Source of the DNA: Petasospora fabianii
Lineage: Eukaryota; Ascomycota; Saccharomycetes; Phaffomycetales; Wickerhamomycetaceae
DNA length: 64,000 nucleotides
NCBI GenBank assembly: GCA_022641835.1
Contig: CP048717.1
Span: 868,001-932,000, forward strand
Reading direction: 5' to 3'
Shown here: positions 57,211 to 64,000 of the stretch, piece by piece
How the letters are laid out: each line of letters starts with the position of its first letter
How positions within the stretch are numbered: the stretch's first letter is position 1
Translations under genes and position numbers: made by a program
The notes under the pieces: generated by a model
What the model was told of the DNA's origin: nothing
The model's database searches: none
Seen by the model: only the letters and a program-made list of their open reading frames with translations

Positions 57211-58938
57211 ATGCCCGAAAAAGCGGCAAGAGACTTTTCCAATGTCACGAACTCTAACGGGGACCATCTTACCCCGATGTTTACAAGCTCCACCAATCTC
57301 CCATTACGAAGATCACCCCGCAAAAACAAGAGTGGCGTTGTGGACTTCTATTCACCCAGTGACACGTCTCGTCTCGTGAGGAGTGATCAACCATACCTCG
57401 ATACAGCGTTCAGCGATGTAACGGGCAGCCCGTCCTCACGAACACGAAGAGCTATGGAGAACAGTTTCGGCGCCAGTGATCCAATCCACTTCCAGTCACC
57501 ACCAAGGTTTTTCCCAAACCCGTTCAACACATCACCTTCGAGGCCTGTACTTCCCACTCATGGAATGGCCACCATTCCATCGTCACCTGTGGAATCGAAG
57601 TTTGATTGGGATCGAATGCACCAGGGGTCTACACCGGACTGGAGAGGTGTTTCATTTCCAGAACTGACCGAGGAAGAAGATCCAGAGTATAACCCTGAGG
57701 CTGTGGAGGAAGACGAAGAGGAGCCTGGTTCAGATGATCACGATGATGCTACTGTCCAGGATGACTTTGATCAGTTCGATTTGCAAGAGCTATTGAAAGA
57801 TGCACAACAAGATATGATCTTGCCGAAACCATTGATGGAGCTGATGGCAGAAGATGATGATGACGATACCGAGTATGAGCCCATCGACGATGAGGATGAT
57901 GGTGCTCAAGAAGAACCGGAGAGTGACGAGGAAGATGCTGTCTATGATCCATCAGAGTTCGATTTGGAGGAACTTTTGAAAGATGCTGAACAAGAAGTTC
58001 CAATATTGCCCAAACCACTCACAGAGATGATAGAGGATATGACATCTGATGACGAAGAGTATAAACCAGACGATCATGAAGATGAAGACGATGACGATGA
58101 TGATGAAGAAGATGACCTGGGCACAGAGGACAACTCTGATCCTTTGGACTTTGACTTGGATGCCCTACTGAGGGATGCCCAACGTGACATGCTCAACCCA
58201 TACACGCCCTTAGCACAAGAATTGGCTGTCCTTGAAGAAATTCAAAAAGACCAGAGGAAATCATTACAAAAACAGCAGTATCCTGGTCCATCGCCTGGTG
58301 TTCTTCAAGAACGATCACAGAATGCCGTTACTCCTGCTGCACCTAAATCATTGAGAGAACTTCTCGCATTCAACAGAGACAACATGAAGATTCAGCGTGA
58401 CATTGATCATGCTCCCCCTGGTGGGGACAATCTTGGTCTGCTCTCTAATGTCTCTGTGGTGCTCAATAGCAGAATCAGTGCTACTCCCACCTCTACCAGT
58501 CCGTCTCCAGTTCCAGAAGATGATGAGAAGAACAAGATGTACGATAAGGCTCCGCATAACGCTGGTTTCACTACAAATGACATTGGTGTTGAGGTTCATT
58601 GTGAATATTGTGAACGTGTATTCAGGGGTCCCAAGGCCTCTACTCACAAACAGCAGCATATTAAGAGGCTACATCCTGAGAACTATGTTAGAAAGAAAGG
58701 TGGAAGAGTCCCAAACAAGAAACCAGCAAAGACTGTTTGGAGTACAGCAAAGCCAATGAGACTACAGATGGGCCAGAAACACCATCTGCAACAACAGCAC
58801 CATCACCAGGACCAACAACACCAGCAGCACCAGCAGCACCAGCAGCACCAGCAGCACCATCAGCAGACCAACAAGAAACAAGAGCAGGCGTTAGCACCAC
58901 CTCCGAGTCTCCGTCATTTGCTTCAGTACCCTCAGTAA
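57211..58938 (+). CDS. Acidic protein with three FDLxxLLxDA repeats and a C2H2-like zinc finger (unrecognised)
   Basis: A 575-residue protein that I do not recognise. The N-terminus is basic and Ser/Pro-rich (PLRRSPRKNKSGVVDFYSPS), as in nuclear proteins. Three copies of an FDLxxLL(K/R)DAxx(D/E) motif start at Phe189, Phe250 and Phe314, spaced 61 and 64 residues. Each is followed by a Pro-Lys/Pro-Leu segment (for example ILPKPLMELM) and separated by very acidic runs. A zinc-finger-like segment at 464-488 has Cys464, Cys467, His479, His483 and His488 (HCEYCERVFRGPK, HKQQHIKRLH), then a basic patch and a His/Gln repeat tail. It is likely a DNA- or chromatin-linked factor; function unknown. Confidence 0.75.
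   Translation: MPEKAARDFSNVTNSNGDHLTPMFTSSTNLPLRRSPRKNKSGVVDFYSPSDTSRLVRSDQPYLDTAFSDVTGSPSSRTRRAMENSFGASDPIHFQSPPRFFPNPFNTSPSRPVLPTHGMATIPSSPVESKFDWDRMHQGSTPDWRGVSFPELTEEEDPEYNPEAVEEDEEEPGSDDHDDATVQDDFDQFDLQELLKDAQQDMILPKPLMELMAEDDDDDTEYEPIDDEDDGAQEEPESDEEDAVYDPSEFDLEELLKDAEQEVPILPKPLTEMIEDMTSDDEEYKPDDHEDEDDDDDDEEDDLGTEDNSDPLDFDLDALLRDAQRDMLNPYTPLAQELAVLEEIQKDQRKSLQKQQYPGPSPGVLQERSQNAVTPAAPKSLRELLAFNRDNMKIQRDIDHAPPGGDNLGLLSNVSVVLNSRISATPTSTSPSPVPEDDEKNKMYDKAPHNAGFTTNDIGVEVHCEYCERVFRGPKASTHKQQHIKRLHPENYVRKKGGRVPNKKPAKTVWSTAKPMRLQMGQKHHLQQQHHHQDQQHQQHQQHQQHQQHHQQTNKKQEQALAPPPSLRHLLQYPQ
58801..58868 (+). repeat. CAGCAC trinucleotide repeats encoding a His/Gln tail
   Basis: Tandem CAN triplets (CAG, CAC, CAA) code alternating Gln and His at the C-terminus of the acidic repeat protein. 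Such tracts commonly vary in length. Confidence 0.85.
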
Positions 58939-59024
58939 CTAATTGCAAGCCTTAATTTGTTGTCTACATTTCATATCTTTTCGTAGTTGTGTGCATAATT
59001 TACATGAAGTGGATCACTCCTCGC

Positions 59025-59756
59025 TTAGTCCTGCTCAGCAATGGCCACTAATCTCTCATCAATCTCGTCCGGTGTAAGTGTAAAGAACTTGTTTTCTATG
59101 GCGACACCGACTTCGATATCGTTTTTTCTGAATTCGGTGTTGAGTGTGTTACTAAGTGTTATGATGGCAAATTCAACCACACTCTTCCAATCACCCTCGA
59201 CGCCCTTCTTTTTGAACTTCTTCTCCAATGCAGTCGTAAGTTCCTGCTGTTTTGGTCCCGTGGCGTTGGCCTTGGAACCGATGAAGTAACCAGCTGGGTC
59301 ACACTTGTAAAGCATTGGACCATATTCGTCATCAATGGAGCAGAAGGTCAATGCAACACCCAATGGTCTCATGTATGCTCTCTGTGTGTAGATCTGAGCC
59401 AAGTTAGCCATTCTCTTTGCCAATGCATCCACTGGCATGTCGTAACCGTTCTTGTACTTGAACTCACCAGCTTCAGCACGGGCTCTGAGGGCTTGGTTTC
59501 TGGCATCGGCAATAGAACCTGTGGCAACCATTCCCACTTTTGGTGTGATTTGGAACATGTACGAAACTGTTGATGGGTCTAGGAGTTTATCTGGAACCTT
59601 CTTCTGTGAGATGATCACCACAGAGTCCTTTCCAGTCACTCCCATGGCGTTAATGTTAGCCGAGTTGATGGCCTTGAAAGCATACTCCACCTGGTAAAGA
59701 CGGCCCTCAGGCGAGAAAATAGTAATGTGTCTATCGAAACCTGCGGCACCGGACAT
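59025..59756 (-). CDS. SCL1: 20S proteasome subunit alpha 1
   Basis: An outer-ring alpha subunit of the 20S core. It has 243 residues from the ATG at 59756 ([20 protein letters not shown]). The same frame runs about 76 codons further upstream but that part is not proteasome-like and covers the promoter, so I reject it. The alpha signature [21 protein letters not shown] is complete. [35 protein letters not shown] and [17 protein letters not shown] follow, then [20 protein letters not shown]. The end [10 protein letters not shown] is identical to the yeast Scl1 C-terminus as I recall it. The upstream PACE-like boxes support this assignment. Confidence 0.96.
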   Translation of the reverse strand: MSGAAGFDRHITIFSPEGRLYQVEYAFKAINSANINAMGVTGKDSVVIISQKKVPDKLLDPSTVSYMFQITPKVGMVATGSIADARNQALRARAEAGEFKYKNGYDMPVDALAKRMANLAQIYTQRAYMRPLGVALTFCSIDDEYGPMLYKCDPAGYFIGSKANATGPKQQELTTALEKKFKKKGVEGDWKSVVEFAIITLSNTLNTEFRKNDIEVGVAIENKFFTLTPDEIDERLVAIAEQD

Positions 59757-59814
59757 TGTGGCTATGCAATTGGACACTGGACTGCTGGTTCTGGACTCCA
59801 ATAAGGATGATTTG

Positions 59815-59823
59815 ATCGCCACC
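59815..59823 (-). promoter_or_regulatory. PACE-like box (GGTGGCGAT), proximal, SCL1
   Basis: On the minus strand GGTGGCGAT, about 60 bp before the SCL1 ATG. The PACE consensus bound by Rpn4 is GGTGGCAAA, so this is a near match with the core GGTGGC kept. Confidence 0.55.
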
Positions 59824-59859
59824 TGCTTCAGGTGAAGTACTGTGTGAATCCCAATCAGA

Positions 59860-59868
59860 ATCGCCACC
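59860..59868 (-). promoter_or_regulatory. PACE-like box (GGTGGCGAT), distal, SCL1
   Basis: A second identical GGTGGCGAT on the minus strand, 45 bp upstream of the first. The repeat of the same 9-mer in one short promoter makes a regulatory role likely. The divergent HOS2 gene shares the region. Confidence 0.55.
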
Positions 59869-60051
59869 GCGTAGGGCGATCGCGCGGGGCCGCCGCCCCG
59901 GGTAACTTTCGCGAAATTTACTTTAGTCTTTAGTACTCTGCCAGATGAGAAGTACACTTCACTTCCACAACAACTAGTCCCCAAGCATCAGCAACAACGA
60001 CGGTAGATACCTCTATTCGTCGACTAGGGACAATAAACATCGGCAGGAACG

Positions 60052-61392
60052 ATGACCTCCGATACGATACACCTCGACGAGAAGTCGCAGCGGCTCCAGC
60101 CCAAGTACGAGCAGAATTTCTCGGCCTCATACCAGCCCCGTGTGTCCTACCACTACAATCCCAAAGTCTCGGGCTACCACTATGGAGTACGTCATCCAAT
60201 GAAACCTTTCAGACTTATGCTGACAGACCATCTGGTCATAGCGTACAAGATGTATGAGAAGATGGATCTCTATACGCCCAAACCTGCCACACAGGAGGAG
60301 ATGAGAGATTTCCACTCAGATGACTACCTCGAGTTTCTCAAGAGAGTTACGCCCGACAACGTTGCCAAATTCTCACAACAGCTCAAACAGTTTAATATCG
60401 GTGATGATTGTCCTGTTTTTGAAGGAGTCTATGACTACAGTGCATTGTACACGGGTGCATCATTAGATGCTACCCAGAAACTGATATCTGGCTCAAGTGA
60501 CATCGCTATCAATTGGTCTGGTGGTCTCCATCACGCTAAGAAGTTCGAGCCGTCTGGGTTTTGCTACGTTAATGATATTGTACTATCAATATTGGACCTC
60601 TTAAGGTTCCATCCTCGTGTGCTGTACATCGACATTGACCTACATCATGGTGATGGTGTCCAGGAGGCATTCTACAACTCTGATAGAGTCATGACAGTGA
60701 GTTTCCACAAGTATAACGGTCTGTTCTTCCCAGGTACTGGTGACCTGAATGAGACTGGTATTGGCAAGGGTAAACACTACTCACTCAATGTACCATTGAA
60801 TGACGGTATCGATGATGAGAGTTATATCAGACTGTTCAAGAGTATCATGGAGCCTCTAATTACAAGCTTCAAGCCATCAGTGATTGTTCAGCAGTGTGGT
60901 GCTGACTCCTTGGGTGGTGACAGACTTGGTTCATTCAACCTCAACATCAAGGCACATGGTGAATGTGTCAAGTTCATTAAAAGTTTTGGTCTTCCACTGC
61001 TCGTTTTGGGTGGTGGTGGATACACACCGAGAAATGTGTCCAGACTTTGGTGTTATGAGACAAGTATTATGACTGACTGTACGCTGGATTCAAAACTTCC
61101 GGAAGAGCTTCCATTTAGAAACTTCTTTAATCCGGACTATTCATTACATCCAAACCTCGGAGACAAGCTTGACAACAGAAACCCCAAGAAGTATTTGGAG
61201 AATGTCAAGATGAAGGCCTTGGAACATATCAGATTCCTGAATGGTGCACCAAGTGTCCAGATGAGTGAAATTCCTCCTGACTTCAAGAAACTCACAGCTG
61301 AGGAAGAAGCTGAGATTAACGAGCTTAATGATGAAGATAGAATGATGATTGACGCCAGGGATGAAGCAAGAGCTGGTGAGCTTGTTGACTAA
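60052..61392 (+). CDS. HOS2: Class I histone deacetylase Hos2 (Set3 complex)
   Basis: A Zn-dependent deacetylase and catalytic subunit of the Set3 complex, acting on H3/H4 tails at transcribed genes. The 446 residues (yeast 452) start with [20 protein letters not shown]. The core has [10 protein letters not shown] and HSDDYLEFL. The catalytic His pair lies in GGLHHAKK (about 157-162), zinc and charge-relay residues in [16 protein letters not shown], and then [13 protein letters not shown] and [15 protein letters not shown]. All active-site residues look intact. Similarity to Hos2 is clearly closer than to Rpd3 or Hos1 ([21 protein letters not shown]). It is divergent from SCL1, with starts about 295 bp apart. 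Confidence 0.95.
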   Translation: MTSDTIHLDEKSQRLQPKYEQNFSASYQPRVSYHYNPKVSGYHYGVRHPMKPFRLMLTDHLVIAYKMYEKMDLYTPKPATQEEMRDFHSDDYLEFLKRVTPDNVAKFSQQLKQFNIGDDCPVFEGVYDYSALYTGASLDATQKLISGSSDIAINWSGGLHHAKKFEPSGFCYVNDIVLSILDLLRFHPRVLYIDIDLHHGDGVQEAFYNSDRVMTVSFHKYNGLFFPGTGDLNETGIGKGKHYSLNVPLNDGIDDESYIRLFKSIMEPLITSFKPSVIVQQCGADSLGGDRLGSFNLNIKAHGECVKFIKSFGLPLLVLGGGGYTPRNVSRLWCYETSIMTDCTLDSKLPEELPFRNFFNPDYSLHPNLGDKLDNRNPKKYLENVKMKALEHIRFLNGAPSVQMSEIPPDFKKLTAEEEAEINELNDEDRMMIDARDEARAGELVD

Positions 61393-61512
61393 GGGCCACC
61401 CGTCCCGCTTGCTTTCCGTCCCAACTTAGAAATGCCCCACTAATGACAATTTTGTAACCATACTAGACCAACTGCTGAGTTTCATTCGTAGCTTATTCTA
61501 TAGACTCGTAGA

Positions 61513-63270
61513 CTAAGCGAATGGCATGACATCAACTGCTTCGTTCTCATGTGCACCAGCCCAGCGATTGACGATCCTCTTGAAACTGGACTTTGCACTC
61601 TGCACACCGCACTTAATCAAGCACTCAAAATACTTTGACACCATTTCCTTATGAGACTCTTCGATCACATTCATACCACATTGTAGCATCGGTCCTTGTA
61701 ACATTAGCAGTCTAGTGTCGGAACTGTCCGGAATGTCAGTGCCTGAGAAGAAGAAGCACATGCCGAGCATCTCATGAACGAGCCCCTGACACAGCATATA
61801 GGAAGCCTCTAATCCATAAAACTCGTTGTATACATGAAGCAGCAATGCGTCAACGTGAAGTTGATGGATGAGGTCAAACCACGAATACACACCATCTGCC
61901 ATAAACCCGTAACAGCTCCATGGTAAAATCACCTTTTCATGTGTATCAGATACAAATTCTGGATGCGTGGGATTGTCTGGCATAATCGTAATATTGGCAC
62001 TTGCAGCTTGGAATTCCTTTGCAGAATGTATTAAGCTCATCAAGAATAATAAGTCCTTATTCGACACATCATCCAACGCACGTAGCTTAATGTATTCACG
62101 ATACATCACCAGTGCTTCCGAGCTATATCCCAAAAACATATTGTATCCGTTAGGCAGCAATAGTCCGATGCCAACACCTTGTTCACTATCATCACCGTAC
62201 AAACCAACATCCAAAAGCTGATCAAGCTCATGAGCCTTACCAGTGCCAACATTCTGTAGTCCAGCCAAGATCTCAATGGCGGCGAACCAACTCTTCGCTA
62301 GCAACAGACTCGGTGTGGTGTCGTAGAATCTGATGTACTTCATGAACAGGTCCTTGGCTCCTCTTAGATGTGCTCTCCAGTTCCCTGAACTGGAGTCCGA
62401 TCCAAGTAAGAGGATCGTCAATATCAATGGCTCAATGTTACTGAGAATTTGTGTTGAGTCCTGAAATACTTCGCTCAAACTCTTCAAACATGTTACAAAG
62501 TATCTTGACTTATCTTCATCCTTGGTGGCAAGTGACAACATAGCAGCAAGTAGGTATGGGGAGGTCTTAGCGTGGAGGAGCAGGATCTCATTACAGAGCT
62601 GTTGATCGAGTGGAAGAAGCCATGCGGAGATCTTATCATAGAAGATCTCAAGATGGGACTTGTATGGCTCGGAAAGGTTGAATGATTCGATTGCATCCTG
62701 TTTCTTGACGTTTTCAGAACCTGTAAAGTCAAGTAGAAATTCATCAAATTGCGGGTTGATGGATTCGATGATGTCTTGGGCAAGAGTCGAGGCTTCGTTA
62801 ATGATGTTCAAACGTCGATCTTCTGGTGGTGATATGTGCGTTTGTTGGGAGTCTGGGAATTTCCTCGTTGTCTGTCGCGATACTGAACCATTATTTGGTA
62901 GGTGATGCTCTTCAGATGGTTGTCGCTTCGGAGCATTTGTTGGGGTAGTATTGCTGAAATCGATGACATTGTAATAAATACGAGTATCTTCGGGGCTGTT
63001 CTTGGCGGAATCTCGTATACTCTGTGACCCTGGACCTGGCGTTGAAACTGCAGTCTTCGCACGACTGTCAGACTTCTGAGGTTGTGCTGGATCAGCCATG
63101 AGGTTCCGTGTCTCACTGAACTTTATGGCCTTGACATAGACACATGTCTTCCCAAGATGCGAGCACTGCCAACATTCTGGTTTGGCTTCGTCACACTTAA
63201 GCTTCCGACGTTTGCACTCCTTGCAACCGTTACGCGAGTATTGCCTTTTCTTAATCACCTTGTCAGCCAT
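61513..63270 (-). CDS. Zn2Cys6 transcription factor (Lys14-like zinc cluster)
   Basis: A 585-residue fungal regulator. Zinc-cluster Cys lie at 16, 19, 26, 33, 36 and 43 (SRNGCKECKRRKLKCDEAKP, ECWQCSHLGKTCVY). The NGCxECKRRKLKCDE pattern is like Lys14-type regulators. A low-complexity linker runs to about 150. The rest is helical, fungal-specific middle-homology-like (LHAKTSPYLLAAMLSLATKD, NWRAHLRGAKDLFMKYIRFY), and ends AVDVMPFA without an obvious acidic activation domain. Target genes are unknown. A perfect inverted repeat lies 37 bp upstream of its ATG. Convergent with HOS2. Confidence 0.83.
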   Translation of the reverse strand: MADKVIKKRQYSRNGCKECKRRKLKCDEAKPECWQCSHLGKTCVYVKAIKFSETRNLMADPAQPQKSDSRAKTAVSTPGPGSQSIRDSAKNSPEDTRIYYNVIDFSNTTPTNAPKRQPSEEHHLPNNGSVSRQTTRKFPDSQQTHISPPEDRRLNIINEASTLAQDIIESINPQFDEFLLDFTGSENVKKQDAIESFNLSEPYKSHLEIFYDKISAWLLPLDQQLCNEILLLHAKTSPYLLAAMLSLATKDEDKSRYFVTCLKSLSEVFQDSTQILSNIEPLILTILLLGSDSSSGNWRAHLRGAKDLFMKYIRFYDTTPSLLLAKSWFAAIEILAGLQNVGTGKAHELDQLLDVGLYGDDSEQGVGIGLLLPNGYNMFLGYSSEALVMYREYIKLRALDDVSNKDLLFLMSLIHSAKEFQAASANITIMPDNPTHPEFVSDTHEKVILPWSCYGFMADGVYSWFDLIHQLHVDALLLHVYNEFYGLEASYMLCQGLVHEMLGMCFFFSGTDIPDSSDTRLLMLQGPMLQCGMNVIEESHKEMVSKYFECLIKCGVQSAKSSFKRIVNRWAGAHENEAVDVMPFA

Positions 63271-63306
63271 TGTCTAAATTGCGTTGCTGCTGCCGGTACG
63301 TGACGC

Positions 63307-63323
63307 ACGAGGTTAAACCTCGT
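63307..63323. promoter_or_regulatory. Inverted repeat ACGAGGT-TAA-ACCTCGT upstream of the Lys14-like gene
   Basis: Perfect 7-bp arms (63307-63313 and 63317-63323) with a 3-bp spacer, 37-53 bp before the regulator's ATG. It may be a factor site, possibly autoregulatory, or a 5' UTR hairpin. It lies in the 63271-63701 divergent promoter, where no gene is seen. Confidence 0.45.
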
Positions 63324-63701
63324 TATCGTGTGCTGTCTGTTGATCAGCTGAACTCCGGAGGTAGGTGTGTGTCCCCTGCCAGACATCTTTTAGATCACGT
63401 GCAGCGGTTATGAGCGCGCGATGCCGCATCGAACGACAGGCTGCTCAACAAAAAATCAAGCGCCCTCCCACTCATCTTCACCAGGGCGGTTTTTGCCTCT
63501 TCTACTACCGCTCCATCTCTACCGCCGTGCTCGTTTTTGGGTATTACATCTCTTTCTGTAAAAGTTTCACTCACTCCACCTTCTACCTCTTCCTCCGCCT
63601 TGTCCCGGTCCCCTTTCCCCTTTTGGCAGCGTCGTCCTTCGGTCTTCGTTATCACCCCCTGATCTATCTATCCCACCCACACGCATACACATACACACAC
63701 A

Positions 63702-64000
63702 ATGTCCACCCCGGCCAGCGCAGACAAGCCGGTGACAGACACTTACAAGCCATATCCATTCTACGCTCTTCTTGGATATGACTTTGTGACGTGGCTTCTG
63801 TCCTCAGCTTTTGCGTGCTTCTTCCGTGAGATTCGTCCCAGAGGTGCGTTCCGTATCCCAAAGACCGGACCAGTGATCTTTGTTGCCGCCCCTCACCACA
63901 ACCAGTTTGTCGATGCGGGTATCCTTGTCGGACAGGTTCTGCACGAGGCCAAGAGACGTGTTTCTTTCTTGATCGCTGACAAATCTATGAAGGTTGCAGG
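63702..64000 (+). CDS. Glycerol-3-phosphate acyltransferase, SCT1/GPT2 type (partial, 3' end outside window)
   Basis: It makes lysophosphatidic acid at the ER, the first step of glycerolipid synthesis. Only the first 99 codons are present. MSTPASADKPVTDTYKPYPF leads to a hydrophobic segment (FYALLGYDFVTWLLSSAFAC) and FFREIRPRGAFRIPKTGPVI. The acyltransferase HX4D motif follows in AAPHHNQFVDAGIL, then VSFLIADKSMK. This is the recognised N-terminal pattern of yeast Sct1 and Gpt2; which of the two cannot be told. Confidence 0.85.
   Translation, partial: MSTPASADKPVTDTYKPYPFYALLGYDFVTWLLSSAFACFFREIRPRGAFRIPKTGPVIFVAAPHHNQFVDAGILVGQVLHEAKRRVSFLIADKSMKVA

Noticed and set aside
58737-58955. Ala/Pro/Thr-rich frame over the CAG/CAC repeat
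   Set aside because: An alternative frame of the His/Gln tract; homopolymer-like output is an artefact of the repeat.
59757-59984. N-terminal extension of the SCL1 frame
   Set aside because: The added residues do not resemble proteasome subunits and cover the PACE-like boxes; the internal ATG gives the exact family start.

Overview
The window looks like nuclear DNA of a budding yeast (Saccharomycotina). It holds about 38 protein genes, mostly single-exon, and one tRNA gene. The yeast orthologues are clear: ORC3, EXO70, MRM1, USE1, SOD1, ERD2, ECT1, FCY2, PLP2, MSB2, MCY1, SCL1, HOS2 and a SCT1/GPT2-type acyltransferase. The few introns are short, with a CTAAC branch site 9-14 nt before the acceptor. 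CTG codons fall on conserved leucines (for example twice in the [10 protein letters not shown] block of HOS2), so this is not a CUG-Ser yeast. I cannot name the genus. I saw no transposon, LTR element, rRNA gene, CRISPR array or viral fossil.

Layout. 1-20 kb is dense housekeeping sequence: ORC3 (cut by the left edge, one intron), an acyl-CoA synthetase, an AKR8-type reductase, EXO70, MRM1, USE1, an ER thioredoxin/PDI-like protein, an F-box-like protein, a YOR283W-type phosphatase, SOD1 (tiny first exon), a small spliced membrane protein, a 190-residue membrane protein, a fructosyl-amine-oxidase-type flavoprotein and ERD2. 21-35 kb holds an arrestin-related adaptor and two tandem OPT-family peptide transporters, each behind 2-3 kb of non-coding DNA. 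35-40 kb holds two convergent alpha/beta hydrolases (FSH type and IMO32/EAT1 type), a spliced unknown gene, a four-helix membrane protein and ECT1. 40-44 kb pairs a secreted NUP-family protein with an FCY2-type purine-cytosine permease. 44-64 kb holds PLP2, the signalling mucin MSB2, a SNU71/RBM25-like protein, two Zn2Cys6 regulators, MCY1, tRNA-Asn, an acidic triple-repeat zinc-finger protein, the divergent SCL1/HOS2 pair and the start of a SCT1/GPT2-like gene.

Themes. Nutrient scavenging dominates the accessory part: peptide uptake (two OPTs), purine salvage (NUP + FCY2), Amadori-compound oxidation, arrestin control of permeases and fatty-acid activation with a CTF1/FarA-like regulator. The most interesting candidate system is the NUP-FCY2 pair. 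The NUP protein has a signal peptide, a Kex2 site and glycosylation sites, and it carries nucleoside-phosphorylase-like blocks but no transporter-like membrane segments. This suggests a secreted enzyme that releases purine bases for the neighbouring permease. Promoter signals that fit their genes include two MCB boxes before ORC3 and two PACE-like boxes before the proteasome gene SCL1.
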